From: Pseudisothecium myosuroides
Lineage: Eukaryota > Streptophyta > Bryopsida > Hypnales > Lembophyllaceae
Assembly: GCA_951799445.1 (NCBI GenBank)
Contig: OX637296.1
Location: forward strand, 6,324,001-6,388,000
Direction of reading: 5' to 3'
DNA: 64,000 nt
Shown: positions 21,381 through 32,876 of the stretch, piece after piece
Numbering within the stretch: the first letter of the stretch is position 1
Layout of the letters: every line of letters starts with the position of its first letter
Program-made: the position numbers and the translations under genes
The notes under the pieces: model-generated
Seen by the model: the letters and a program-made list of their open reading frames with translations, nothing else
What the model was told of the DNA's origin: nothing
Databases searched by the model: none

Positions 21381-21624
21381 ACCCGTCTCACAAAGTGGAA
21401 CTAGTTGGGTGGATGTACCCCGGAGAAAAAATGTACGAACTTTTTATTTGCCACACTAATTTTTTTTTGGCAAATTCTAAATTCATATTTGCGATCAGAG
21501 ATGCCAAATTAGTTAGGTGAGGTCTACATCATACCCTAGACACGGCTCAAAATAGGGGCCTTTTTCCACTTTTACCTTGGAAAACACAAAATTTACCCTA
21601 CTGGTCCCACTTTGTGAGATGGAT
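21381..21624. mobile_element. Family B MITE, TTAA-flanked, uninterrupted
   Basis: ACCCGTCTCACAAAGTGG and CCACTTTGTGAGATGGAT form the ends, with TTAA at 21377-21380 and 21625-21628. The interior shares CAAATTCTAAATTCATATTTGCGATCAGA-type landmarks and CAAAATAGGGGCC with the other B copies. Length 244 bp; non-coding. Confidence 0.75.
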
Positions 21625-21639
21625 TTAATGTCTTGCAAT

Positions 21640-21730
21640 GAACATGTTCATCTTTGGAATTTTGTGTGAAAAAGGGGGAGGTTTGGCACATAAGTTTGAC
21701 CTCCAATGAGTGGCTGGTGTGAACTGACCC
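21640..21730. repeat. Family J fragment
   Basis: ATCTTTGGAATTTTGTGTGAAA and AAGTTTGACCTCCAATGAGTG match the J copies at 8.7, 43.1 and 58.2 kb. Confidence 0.5.
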
Positions 21731-22340
21731 CCTCACTCGGCACCTTGGGAAACTGGGCAATACATGCAGTTGCCTTTTTAACCAATCTACTCTAACCAAA
21801 CCAAAATAAGACTTAAATGTTGCAAATTATGTTGTTCTCTCCTTTACTTCTATTAGTATAATTTAACCATGACTTAGTTACTAACTTTATTAAGGTTTAT
21901 ATAGCTCTAGCACACATAAGGAACCCATTTCTTCGTGGCTCTATAAAAGTCCATTTGTATAGTGGCCAAATTGAAAATAGTGTACCTTAATACTATGTGG
22001 ATTTTTTTTGTATTTGTCAAGATGCAATACCAAGGTCACTGCAAAAATAACATCAAATAATTAAGTGTTCAAGGGTTAACATCAACTAGTATCTATATAA
22101 TATTTTTTTGCCGAATTGGGACTCTATTGAATACAAAGTTTTACAAAACCAAATACGCTTCTTGATGATTTTGTCTATAATTTGATTTCTAAATCGAAGG
22201 CTACATTAACCACTATTTGTATTGATGTTATAGTTTTGCAAATTATGCATAAACTAACAACACAAATATGAACCTCTAATGAACCTTGGGACATACTTTT
22301 GGCATTACGTGAAACATGTTCTACATAGATTGGACTTTAA

Positions 22341-23262
22341 TCCCTAAAGGACTAGCCTTGTGTTTTTGGCAACATAACTTTTTGGGGCAGGTACATGTAA
22401 GCGGAGATTTGACTTATTTAGGCTGGAATTTTTTTACAAGATGTGGACGAGGAATGTCTTCCATGAGTGCTAAATTTTATTTCATTTGAGTATACAAGTG
22501 AAAAGTTATGATGCAAAATGTTGTTTGATTCTCAACTTAAGCAGCCCGGGCAGATTAAAAAAATCACTTTTTTTGCAAACAAAATTTTGAAATTGGTTTT
22601 CTAGGATTATATATACGTGGAAAGCTTTGAATCATTCCATTTTTTTTTATCAATGAGATGAAAGTTATGAGGAGTTTTAGTTTGCGGGCAATTATGGAGT
22701 CCCTACCCTAAAATAAACTTTGAAGTCCTTTATTTAACCCAATTTTCAATATTTTTTGGAAAAACAAATCATAGGATGTAGATTGTTTATTACAACATTA
22801 CAACAATCGGGATTGGCATTTTTCAATTCCATAAATAAATTTTTAACAATTTTATATTTTGAATCATTGTCTACTTCTTTCTACTTACTATTTTTTTCCA
22901 CTATATTGTACAATTCCAAATGATTTGAAAATTTCAAGCATGTAGCTAATTTGTCTAGGATTATGGAACCAAAGAAGCACCACCATTTTCGAAATTTTTT
23001 CGTAGAATAACAAGATTGTGAAGTGCAGTTGCCCTATTTTTCGCAGGGTCAAAAAGATGATTTATGTGAATTTGAATGCTTATATCTTCCAATCCACGCG
23101 GTGGAAGTTTTTGAAATTATTACCACATGTTTTTAAATTATACTACAAGATCCTATGGTTTCATATGTCAAAAAAAGTGTTTTTTCAAAAATTTGGTACT
23201 TGCACTAGAAATGGCAATTTTGGAGCATTTATGGTGAAAACATAGTCAAGGAACTTTAGGGG
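22341..23262 (+). mobile_element. Family A element, full length, TTAA-flanked
   Basis: It opens TCCCTAAAGGACTAGCC and closes AACTTTAGGGG with TTAA at 22337-22340 and 23263-23266. The related copy of the surrounding DNA at 31,163-31,166 has a single TTAA and no insert, so this is a real insertion with TTAA duplication. The 922-bp interior is diverged from 43,650-44,563 in the middle but keeps GGGGCAGGTAC, CAGCCCGGGCAG and GTTTGCGGGCAATTA. Confidence 0.8.
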
Positions 23263-23277
23263 TTAAGCCCCGCATTG

Positions 23278-23431
23278 AGGGCCTATTAACACACGAAAAA
23301 ACTTTGAGTTGGAGCCCAAAGAAATAGAATGTTTTGATTAGAAGATAGCTATGGACCCAAAGCAAAGACCCAATCAAAACATTCCATTTCTTTAGGCTCC
23401 AACCCAAAGTTTTTTAGTGTAAACAGGCCCT
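23278..23431. mobile_element. 154-bp MITE with about 60-bp inverted arms
   Basis: AGGGCCTATTAACACACGAA.. and ..AGTGTAAACAGGCCCT are the ends; the arms continue as TTGAGTTGGAGCCCAAAGAA and TTCTTTAGGCTCCAACCCAA down to TGTTTTGATT / AATCAAAACA. The partner region at 31,170 lacks it. TSD not clean, so the superfamily is open (hAT-like possible). Confidence 0.75.
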
Positions 23432-23540
23432 AATTCATTAAGTCTAAATCGTCATTTTTATGACGAATTTGACCCGATGCGAGACTTAAAAAAATTTGAG
23501 TCTATGTGGACCATGTTTTGGTTTCTACTCATGAAGTAAG

Positions 23541-24059
23541 AGCCCTTTCCGCAAAAGGAAGGGAGGGAACGTATCAAACTCTTTTAAGGAGAAAATGGGA
23601 TATGATTCAAGTGTGGCCCCATTCCAATTGAGATATTCCCACTGAGATCCAGTCCATGTGCAGTCGAAACCCATGTTGCCGAGTTGACATGAACCAATCT
23701 CCATTCAGACAGCATGTGATTGTCTATCTCTTGTGCGCTTGTGCTGTTCACCTTTTGACAACATACCTTTGGAAACCATCAAAAGGCTTTCATCAAAGCA
23801 CACTCAGAAAAAGGGGCCTTTACTCCATTTCCTGCTTTCTCGGCTTGTCTGAAAGATTATTTGCAAGTGTGTCCAAAAGCAACATTGTATGCATGGAAGA
23901 TAGGAACAACCCAATGCCGTCAGTCACCCAATTCCAACATCCACTCAACCCTCCCATTTGCATCAGTCACCCACCCATTTCAGCATAATGTGTAACTCTT
24001 TTTCTTTGGGCAAGCAATTGGGTGGTATCACGCGGGGGCACAATAGCAAGCTTGCATCA
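23541..24059. other. Unique sequence, no supported gene
   Basis: A 110-codon frame (23656-23988) begins at GTG and contains ATGs only internally (VDMNQSPFRQHVIVYLLCAC), so it is not called as a gene. Confidence 0.25.
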
Positions 24060-24330
24060 AAAATAACTTGTTTTGGCTAAAAAAAAATAGGTGACAAATC
24101 ATGAAGTTTTTTGAATCGAGAAAACTTCAAGTTAAAAAAAAATCTTGGATAAATTTGCCACATTGTGGATGAAAACAGAATTATAGGTATGTGATATGTG
24201 CTAATGTGATATTTTCTATTCAACATGTGGATGAATGTTGAAAACTGGAGCGCCACTACAACATTTTTTATTGCCACTTTGGCACTTCATAAAAAATGAA
24301 AAAAAAATAAAAATCCTACTATGATAACAT
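24060..24330 (+). repeat. Family H direct repeat, copy 1
   Basis: Shares AAATCATGAAGTTTTTTG, TTGTGGATGAAAACA, TGATATTTTCTAT and TGCCACTTTGGCACTTCATAA with 27,895-28,165 in the same orientation. No inverted ends or tail. Confidence 0.65.
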
Positions 24331-24366
24331 TTAGTAGTCTACAACACTGCTACCCTTCCTCCAACA

Positions 24367-24435
24367 AAATGATGTGGAATATTTCACATCATTTCATTTC
24401 TCCAATGAAATGATGTAGAATATTCCACATCATTT
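24367..24435. promoter_or_regulatory. Two adjacent 28-bp palindromes
   Basis: Near-perfect palindromes at 24367-24394 and 24408-24435, each of the form AAATGATGTGGAATATT..ATTT with a GAATATT(C) centre, spaced 13 bases apart. They could be protein-binding dyads, a cruciform or a miniature foldback. A related core GGTGTGGAATATACCACACC is at 49357-49376. The function is unknown. Confidence 0.5.
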
Positions 24436-27400
24436 CATCCCCATAAATAGCTATGGGGGCACGTGGCAAGAGGCATAAGAATGTTGAGAGATTTACAAAA
24501 GCAATCAGTAAAATAATCACTACAAGAAAAATAATCAATAACAATCAATAAAAAATGAAGTAATCAATTGCAATCAATACTGTTGACTAAACTTTGTGGA
24601 GAGTACTCAAAGCAACAATAGTGAAGTCAACTCAATGTTATCATTGTCAGAGGATGGTATCATGTTTATATCTATTTATGGACAATTTAAGGTTGATAAA
24701 ATGTGGTTCATCAAATGTTGATTCAGGTGGACTTAGTTGTGACCAAATGCTTGTCAAAACAAATTGTTGCATCAGGCAAAAAATAGGTGCTTTTAGAATG
24801 TTTCAAAACACTCATCAAATGGGATTAGGGTGGGAAGTCATTGACCTTGAACCTTTTTAAGATGGTCATCACCCCCACCTATTGATGGTTTTATATTTTT
24901 GCACCAAACGTATTTGAAAATTTATATCAATTTCAGTTTACATCGGATTAAAATGATTCCACTTCTATAGGAGTCCATTCAACTAATTTTTTCTTTGAAA
25001 AGTACATGCAACAATAAGCACATTGCACAAGATACACAAATTGCTAATCCGGATGGTAATAGGCTAAACTACTTTACTTATACTAACTTGAATTTGTGTT
25101 AGACACCAACACATGCTCATGTAGTAGTTAGTAGTATTCATGTGTATAGGACTTAATAGTACAAATTAAAATTAAAAATAATAATTATACATACTTTGAT
25201 CCATGCACATGGAAAAATACTAAAAATACTAAAATTGGTATTCATCTACAAGAGATTAGTATAATAGTAATAAAAAATTTGCAAGTCACTCTAGTTTTTT
25301 GTAGTTACTAATAGGACAAATCAATGTAGCTTGATCATGTGCCAAACATTAGCACGTAGCCATATATGTGCTTCCAAGTGTAAGACACAAAAAGCAAAAG
25401 CTAAAATAAAAATAAAGAAACCAAATGCACTTTTATCCAAGCATAGAAAATAATTAAATTTTTTTTATAAATTTTATATCTTATACATGGATTAAAGTCC
25501 TTTATTACTTTATTTTATTTTATTTTTAAATATCCCAATGCACATGAATATTAATTCAAGCTACATTAATTTGTTCTAATAGTAAGAATGCAGAAAACAA
25601 GATCCCCTGTGAGATTTATGTCACTTCAAAAATATATGGGAGAAAATAATTTAATATATTAGTATTTCAGCTTAAGCTAATTTGGAAGATTGTGACTTTA
25701 AAAAATTAGTGTCATTTACACTATTGAGATAAACAAAAACCACTTTTGAACTAAAGTTTTTTATGCATATGTTGTAAAGTATTCTAATGATTAAAAATCA
25801 TTCTATACATAGATTGAAAAGTAACCTTGTATTAAAAAAAATTCTATTCATATAAGTTAAAATTATTCCTACTCTTAAAAACTATACAAATTTTTATTTT
25901 TATTTTTCTCCTTTATTTTATGTAAGGACAACCATAAAATCATGCCCCCTATCTACAAATTGGTTACACCAATTTGTTCCATTAGTAAGTGTAGGGCTAA
26001 CTTACCATAATTACATTGTTAATAAAAGTATTGAATTATTAGGTAGTGGGATGGTGAAATATTATTGTATTGTAGTAACCAATGAACCTAAATTTCACCT
26101 TCACTAATAGTACAAATCTATTCAAATTTTATTTGTGACTATTTAATGCTAATTTTGGATCTCTAGATCCAAATATGAATTCAAAATTTTCAAACTCCAA
26201 CTTTTATCATCTATGGGTAAAGAAAATGACTTTCTATGCTTCTACCAGGGTTTGAAACTTGAACTTGTCACAAGAATGCTCAAAGCACTACATTGATTTG
26301 TCTTGTTAGTGCATGTGACACTAATTTTCCAAAGTCACACTATTTATTAAAATTATTAAACTAGTCTAGATGGAATATTATTTAATTCTATCCCACACTA
26401 GTCTATTGCAAGATCTTGTGATTATGTATTAAAAATAACATTTTTTTGATAGTGCAACCTTCTTGTTAGTGCTCTTTGCATTAGAGATGGCAGTTTCAAG
26501 TAGTTTCTGACGAAAATTGAACTTGGGCATTTTGGAGTTAATTTATATACACAATTCTAGGTTTTTTCTAATATGAATTTTTTTAATAGCACTTCATCAG
26601 CAAACAAATTCAAATCCACCTAAGGCACGATAATGAGTCCCACTCAATCAACCATGAGCAATATAGGAATGGTGTGCAATGGTTTGAAAGTTTAAAGTTA
26701 CGTGGGCAAATTAGAATGAAACATGTGTCAAAAGCAATAGAGGCATGGTAAGGCTTGTTACTCTCAAGAATTCATTTCTTATGTATAGTAGAGTGTTGAC
26801 ATGTAGATGGAATAGGAAGTGATACTAAGATTGTCATAGAGTAATTTAGTAGAAAATTGAATTAAAGATCATTTGAAGAGATATGTACAAAAATAACACA
26901 TATTTATTTGAATGAAGATACTTGGGGTTAGTTGCTTGTTTTGGGGGAATCAATTAATTCATTTTTTGGAGATGTTTGGTGTGAGATTCCAAGTAGAACC
27001 GTCCAATAGTACACCCTCCATCCACTCTACCATGCTCTTCAATATATAATAGATATTGATTCATGTACCTTTCTCATGCAAGATTTACTATTTGCACCTC
27101 GTTGTCCATGAATCCAAATGCCAAAGGTTTAATATTAATAATATCATTTTTTATTTTCAAATAATTACTTTCATGTTTATGTTTTATTCTAGTGCAATTC
27201 AATGTAGTGACAACGTATTTGTTGAAAAACTAACATACAAATGTTGAGTCAAAAGTACCAGACTTCACTAATTTATCCTAATACTCAGGGGAAGAAATTA
27301 ACTTTACCAAGAAAAGTAATCTCACCCCTACAAAAATTTAGAGAGTTTGGTACAATATAATATTTCAACCTACTCCAATCCAATACAGTGTGACTTTGGT

Positions 27401-27675
27401 AAATTAGTGCCATGCACACTATTATCCTATGAAAATGGAATTATAGGACTTCTTAGCCTTTTTTTAGTTGGCAAAATATTGCCAAATGGTTACATGAATT
27501 TGTAAAAATCCTAATCTTGGATGGAAATCTCATTTTATTTATTTTATTATTTTAATCCAATAGTTCATTTTTCATCCATTTTTTAGTGATACTACGTATA
27601 TAATATCATCTAATTCACTACCCTTCTTAAACTTCAACTACAAAATAATATAATTGATCTCCACTCTGTCTACAT
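24436..27675. other. Long AT-rich intergenic stretch
   Basis: Apart from the CCCCATAAATAGCTATGGGG palindrome at 24440-24459 and AATCAATA short repeats at 24,530-24,580, no gene, RNA gene or repeat was recognised in over 3 kb. A CACTACAAGAAAAA at 24518 matches CACTA termini, but no partner end was found. Confidence 0.35.
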
Positions 27676-27894
27676 TCAAAAAATTTGCAGGCAAAAACCT
27701 GGGACTACTATAACTTCATTTACAAGAGGATTTCTTCCTGCGTGTGTGTTCTTTGCCCGGCCCAACAGATGAGCGGCCAATTCAACTTTTCTTTCCCCAC
27801 CGTAACACGTTCTGATCATATCTTGTTTCTTGTAATTGGCCTTGTCACACCCAATTGAATGAAGCACTAGGTATTTTTTTTTTGACATTACAGT
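27676..27894. other. Unique spacer
   Basis: No supported feature. Confidence 0.25.
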
Positions 27895-28165
27895 GCCACA
27901 TTGCACAAAAAAATATAGTTTGGCTAAAAACTGGCAACAAACCATGAAGTTTTTTGCCAAAATATTTCAAATTTTTTTGAAAAAAATCCTGGACGAAATC
28001 GCTAGATTGTGGATGAAAACATAAATATGAACATGTGGTACATGCTAATGTGATATTTCTATCCAATATGTAGATGAATGTTGAAATTTGAAGCAACATT
28101 GTAACATTTCATATTGCTACTTTGGCACTTCATAAAAGATGGAAAAAAAAAAAAGCCCTATTGAG
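27895..28165 (+). repeat. Family H direct repeat, copy 2
   Basis: Partner of 24,060-24,330 with the same landmark order. Two indels in the middle. Confidence 0.65.
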
Positions 28166-28203
28166 CACAACGTAATGATCTCCAAGTTCTTGAGCCTTGA
28201 ATA

Positions 28204-28467
28204 AGGTAGGTACACCCAAATGTGCCATTGACCTTAAACCGCCATCTTTACCCTGTGTACATCTTCAAAATCAATGATGTATCTATGTGGATTAAACCAT
28301 TTTTGAACCAATCTTTCGTTCCTTAATAGCTCTTGCATACAGTGTCCAAATGTTGTGTTCTCTGGTGCGTTGGAACCTCCTTTCACTTGGCAAGAAGACA
28401 TATGACCAGTCTAATAATAGTAACTAGGCTCAGTAGCAAAAAGTGGCGGTTTTGGGTGTACCCACCT
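28204..28467 (-). mobile_element. Family D MITE, copy 2
   Basis: Ends AGGTAGGTACACCCAAA and TTTTGGGTGTACCCACCT, with TA intact on the left (28202-28203) but TG on the right. It is the reverse of the 21,079 copy: CAGTAGCAAAAAGTGGCGG is now near the right end. 264 bp. Confidence 0.8.
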
Positions 28468-28479
28468 TGCAAGGAATAC

Positions 28480-29334
28480 ACGCCAGATTCTCAGGGTTTT
28501 GTTAATTTAAAAAAATTGCAAGCAGGGAGACAGGATGGTCAGGACCAGCCAAAAAAGACTCGTAGTCTTTTTGAGCCTGCCAAGCAGCCTTTGGCGTGAC
28601 AAAGTAACCGACCCCACAGTGGCAACGGTCTTACAAAACTCCATGCACATGATGCATGGAACAATATAACTATCTATCTCGGCGCACCCCTGCCACTCCC
28701 ATTTTCAAATATCGAAAGCAATGAGCACTGGGACTAATAACTTAACTTATATTATTCTGCTGCGGCGAACGTCCAAGTGCTGCAGCGTCCAATTTCTCCA
28801 CTTGGGAATTTGGTGGAAGTCAAGTACGGTTTTGCAGCGAATCCCAATCATTCCACCCCAAGTGACCACCAAGGACGAGTGTGCACCCGAGACTTTCCCA
28901 AAGTGGCATTAGACCAGTGAGCCCTCTTCAGTTATTATTCCCGGGAGTTGGGTCCTGTTTACACTGCGGAGTTCAGGCCCATTTGGGACTGGAAGCATAT
29001 CCACATTGCAGCTTACTACAAGAGGAAACTTCGATGAGTTTCCGAAAGGAGAAACAAAAACTGGCCACTTTGGGCGATCAACAGTGTACTTACTTACTGG
29101 AAGGGGAGACGTCCAGAAAAGCAGCAGCAGCAGCGTCCGAAATTCCGGATTGCGGGGAGACTTTGCACTTGTCAAAACACAATTTTTTGCGTACTTGTGT
29201 CAAAAAAACAAAAAACAAAAAAACACGATTCGCGTTGCAGCCGCGCCTCAAGGGTGTGGCTACCACCGCCCCCGGCGGTGCCTTTTGGGGAGTCCTTGAC
29301 GGTGAATTTTGTATTTGTATTCTAATCCGCTTTT
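28480..29334 (+). other. GC-moderate region with a coding-like stretch
   Basis: The block is GC-richer than its surroundings. It has no promoter signal I can point to, and its right edge merges into a LINE tail, so part of it may be LINE-derived. Confidence 0.25.
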
Positions 29335-29384
29335 TCATACCCAAGCCGCTTGTGGTTGGGTGCTTGTTTTTCCCATTTTTGTAG
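29034..29384 (+). CDS. Hypothetical ORF, 116 codons
   Basis: The first in-frame ATG (29034) gives MSFRKEKQKLATLGDQQCTY, then LLEGETSRKAAAAASEIPDC. An alanine run and a KKTKNKKT basic patch follow, and the last 20 residues (FFIPKPLVVGCLFFPFL) are translated LINE tail. The N-terminal half is protein-like, but the fusion into repeat DNA argues against an intact gene. Family unknown. Confidence 0.15.
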   Translation: MSFRKEKQKLATLGDQQCTYLLEGETSRKAAAAASEIPDCGETLHLSKHNFLRTCVKKTKNKKTRFALQPRLKGVATTAPGGAFWGVLDGEFCICILIRFFIPKPLVVGCLFFPFL

Positions 29385-29415
29385 TAAAGGTCTCCTTCAT
29401 TTGTGTCAAACTAAA
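29335..29415 (+). mobile_element. LINE 3' end with conserved hairpin
   Basis: CCCAAGCCGCTTGTGGTTGG (hairpin-forming), TGCTTGTTTTTC, TTTTGTAGTAAAGG and TTCATTTGTGTCAAAC plus an A-rich end. Same layout as 35,795-35,880. Confidence 0.6.
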
Positions 29416-30358
29416 AATAAAAACACAATCCACTTAGATCTCAAAGAGAAGAGAGCATGGAAAATATACGTGTTGCATGGGTTGGTGCACTAGTTCATAG
29501 TTCAGGTTTAGTAAATGGCATGTGCCTCCATCTAAACAAGTTGTGAGTGATGAGGTAACTTCTCTAGTGAAGGCAATTAAATTGTTAAGGCAACCTAATT
29601 TTATTGTTTAGTGTAGTTAAGGTGAAAAAACCCAAAAAAAACAAAATAAGCAATTCAACGTAGTTGGAGGCACCTTTTCTAAAAAAAAAAAAACATTTTA
29701 GTAGTATTAGCAATTGGAAACCATGAATTTTCTGAAAAGAATTGTAATTTTTGGATAAAGACATAGAATTACTACGAATTTTCAAAGTAGAATTCCCTAG
29801 GCCCTTAGAATTATCACATAGCTTGGTCATAATACCAAAATCTAAACAATTACAAGTCAACCAATCACTGTTAAACATAAAAATGGTATAATTGTACTTT
29901 TGAGGGCACTTTCAAAAGAAATCTACTTGTGAGGAATGGAAACACTAACAGTTTTGGGTGTTTTCACCTTAAAAGTCTATTTTGATGTAGCCCCCATCCC
30001 TGCATCTTGACAAGGATAGAGTGATGCACATGTTCACCAATATTTTCTAACTTGTCACCTCGATGATGGATCATCTAAAAATTGTGGGCTTTGCAAGATT
30101 GTTTAGCAAGGTCTTCCTATTGACATGTTCCCTTCTTTATCTCTTAGAATTCAAATAACAAACTGTCAATAGTTCTCAACTCTCACTTTTTTAGCCTTAC
30201 CTTGAAATTCTTCTAGAATATAGAGAATCTTGAGAAAGCCTCCGATTATATTTACTTTTGTTTGGTGAGCACATATGAATGGCCCATCCAATTTTTCCCA
30301 TCATTTTTTAGAAGGATCAAAATGGGAAGCAATAGAGAAGTGACAGAACAAGCAGTAT
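29416..30358. other. AT-rich intergenic sequence
   Basis: A fragment related to family G (AGGCAACCTAATTTTATTG at 29,588-29,606) is present; otherwise nothing recognised. Confidence 0.3.
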
Positions 30359-31262
30359 GTGTAGTTGCATTCTTAACCAATCTATTCTAACCAAACCAAA
30401 GTAAGACTTAAATGTTGCAAATTATATTGTTTTTTCCTTTACTTCCATTAGTATAATTTATCCCTGATGTAGTTGCTAACTTTGTTAAGGTTTGTACAGC
30501 TCTAGCATATATAAAGGATCCATTTCTTCATATCTCTATAAAAGTCCATTTGTATATATAGTGGCCAAATTGATACTAGTATACTTTAATACTATGTGGA
30601 TTTTTTGTATATGTCAAGATGCAATACCAAGGTCACTACAAAAATAACCTAAAAGGATTAAGGCATTCAAGGGTTAACATCAACTAGTATCCATATAATA
30701 ACTTTTTGCTATATCGGGGTTCTATTGAATACAAAATTTAACAAAGTCAATTGCATTTCTTGATGATTTTTTTAATAATTTGATCTCTAAATAGAAGGTT
30801 GCACTAACCACTATTTGTATTGTTATAGTTTTGCAAATCATGCATAAACTAACAACACAAACATGAAACACTAGTAGGAACATAGTCCAATGGTGCTAGT
30901 ATGTGAGCCCAAGAATGCGAGCTTGTGAGCATTGAGCCTACAATATAGGTACCTATAATATAGATACCCCACGCTATAGAAGGTGTATGTATCATAAACA
31001 CCTATAATATGGGTATTTGTAACATATATACTTTATAATCATAGACGATCTCTATAATATATACACCTATAACATAGGTTTCTAGTATTCTAGGCTCATG
31101 GGCTCACACTCCTATGCTCACATAATAGCAACCCTCGAACATAGTCTACGTAGACAAAAAATTTAAACCTACATTGAGTCAAAATTGTCATTTTTATGAC
31201 AAATTTGCCCCTATGCGAGTCTTAAAAATTTGAATTTAAGTGGACAATGTTTTGTTTCTACT
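30359..31262 (+). repeat. Dispersed duplication, copy 2 (partner 21,766-23,540)
   Basis: Aligns with copy 1 through CTAACCAAACCAAAGTAAGA, GTCCATTTGTATA and GATGCAATACCAAGGTCACT, then after a 249-bp insertion through CATTTTTATGACAAATTTG. Its TTTAAA at 31162-31167 is the empty site of the family A insertion in copy 1. It stops where a family G element begins. Confidence 0.8.
30888..31136. mobile_element. Mutator-type MITE with 10-bp target-site duplication
   Basis: GAACATAGTC is duplicated at 30878-30887 and 31137-31146. Inside it, AATGGTGCTAGTATGTGAGC and GCTCACATAATAGCAACCCT form long inverted ends that continue (CTTGTGAGCATTGAGCC / GGCTCATGGGCTCACA). Copy 1 of the surrounding duplication lacks it. 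The centre has CCTATAATAT repeats. Length 249 bp, no ORF. A 9-11-bp duplication with long inverted ends fits Mutator-like elements. Confidence 0.75.
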
Positions 31263-31266
31263 AAAT

Positions 31267-31512
31267 AAAATAGTATAAGTAGGTTGCTATACTAATTTCT
31301 TGACATTTGACACTATGTAGATATTTACCATTATTGTACAAGAATGCACTACTTTTGAATTAGATATTGTTGTATATAGGGTTCATGAACCTCCATGCGT
31401 ACAAATGAAAATATTTGTAGAAATGTTTGTTGACTTTGATAGCTTGTAAATAACTTTCTTTAGGTAAGGCAACCTAATTGTTAATTTTTAAGGCAACCTA
31501 ATTTTACTATTT
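31267..31512 (+). mobile_element. Family G MITE, copy 1
   Basis: Ends AAAATAGTATAAGTAGGTTG and CAACCTAATTTTACTATTTT are inverted; the interior (CGACATTTGACA-like, TTTGAATTAGAT, TCATGAACCTCCATGCGTAC) matches 46,765-46,990. The right end carries a duplicated GGCAACCTAATT. Confidence 0.65.
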
Positions 31513-31951
31513 TGTGTAGAATCAAGATTCGTCATTTTTTGTTAACTGTCAACAAACAACAATGAAGGGCATGAACTGAAGGAAAATTGAACCAAAGATT
31601 CTCCCCTTGAGGCCTTTTTAAGTTAGTCCCTTATCAATTCATCTATTTGAAGAGAAAAATATTATTTTGGCTCTTTTTCAACCAGCGAACATTAAATGAA
31701 AAGGTTATGGATGACACTTTATTGAAAACACTCTAAAATTGTCATTTCCAGTGCAAAAAGTTATAATGGAAGAAAAAGACATCTATTTCATATTTAATTG
31801 TCGGATCTTGCATTAGACTTGTACGTAATCAAATGCGTGGAAAAGAAATTCATACATTTTGACCAAGTATATGGTAAGGTACTAGTGTTCAAGTAATTTT
31901 TGGTATATTTTTATCTTGCCTTGTTAGATTTTCAAACTTTGAATCCTTGGA
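31513..31951. other. AT-rich spacer
   Basis: No supported feature. TGGCAGTTTT-type words typical of family A ends occur in inverse orientation near 31,735-31,750, so a decayed fragment may be present. Confidence 0.25.
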
Positions 31952-32872
31952 ATCCCTAAAGTTTCATTGTCCGCTATGATTTATTTCAGGCAAAATGAAT
32001 TTCAAGCACGTTCCTATAATCTCCATATTTGTTGTAATTTTTTAAAACTTTTTATGAAGATAGACAAATATATTATCTTTCTAGGATTATAATTTTAATT
32101 TCAATTGGTGCTTGTTTGCAAAAGTCATGGCACAATAAGTCCAAATTTTAGTTTGGTGGACAAACAAAACACCACAATAAATTAAAATTAAAAAATTAAA
32201 AAATTATTTATCATAGATAGTATTTTTGTTTATGTGGAAAGCTTTGATTCATCCCATTTGGATTAGTAATGTGAAAGTTATGGCCAATCTTGTTTTTTAG
32301 GCAATCAAAGCATTTTCTTGAAGAAATAACTTATAGGTTTCATTTTTGAATGCAATTTTCACAATTTTTCAAAAAAAGAAGTTTTCTAAGGTTAAAATTT
32401 CTTGTTAGAACAACTTCACCATAGAGATTAGTGTGACTTTGAATTCCATCTTAGAGTTATTAATAGTTTAGATCCTTCAAATTTGAACCTATTTCTATTT
32501 AACAATTTTTTGCGAGTAAAAATAAAATGTAAGTGTTTTTCAATTTTTTTCCCTAAACTTTCAACACAATTCTTCAACATAAAAAATTTAAAATTAGTAG
32601 TACAAAAAATTTATGCTAAGATGATTTAAGTCAAAAAATGTAGTCAAGCCAAGTGCAAAAAAACTTGTTTTCTTCTCTTCAAATGCAAATATCTTGCAAT
32701 CTATGCAATCAAAGTTTATGAAAAAATTTCCACACATTTTTATACTAGTCTAATGCAAGATCCTATGGTTAGATATGCAAAAAAGACAATTGTTAAAGTT
32801 TTGTGCTCTTTGCAATAGAAATGGCAGTTTTGAGTGTTTTTTTATGGAAGAAAGGCCTTGGGTCTCTTAGGT
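31952..32872 (+). mobile_element. Family A element, right TTAA kept, left eroded
   Basis: Begins TCCCTAAAGTTTCATTGTCC without TTAA (GGAA instead) and ends CTCTTAGG followed by TTAA at 32873-32876. The 921-bp interior follows the family order: TTGTAATTTTTTAAAACTTT, CATTTGGATTAGTAATG, TTTTTTAGGCAATCAAAGC, ATCTTGCAATCTATG, AAATGGCAGTTTTGAGTGTT. Confidence 0.7.
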
Positions 32873-32876
32873 TTAA

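Larger units (their letters stand above)
21766..23540 (+). repeat. Dispersed duplication, copy 1 (partner 30,359-31,262)
   Basis: About 570 bases from AACCAATCTACTCTAACCAAACC to 22,337 align with 30,359-31,162, and 23,432-23,540 (CATTTTTATGACGAATTTG, GGACCATGTTTTG) aligns with 31,185-31,262. Copy 1 carries a family A element and an inverted-repeat MITE that copy 2 lacks; copy 2 carries a Mutator-type MITE that copy 1 lacks. No coding sequence seen in either. Confidence 0.8.

Noticed and set aside
23656..23988. 110-codon frame on the + strand
   Set aside because: Starts at GTG, has no recognisable motif and no splice or promoter support.
24022..24034. TGGTATCACGCG, reminiscent of the initiator-tRNA primer-binding site of LTR retrotransposons
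   Set aside because: Only TGGTATCA matches; no LTR, polypurine tract or gag-pol sequence flanks it.
24518..24531. CACTACAAGAAAAA resembling a CACTA transposon end
   Set aside because: No partner TTTTCTTGTAGTG or 3-bp duplication was found downstream within the AT-rich stretch, so it is only a possible half-element.
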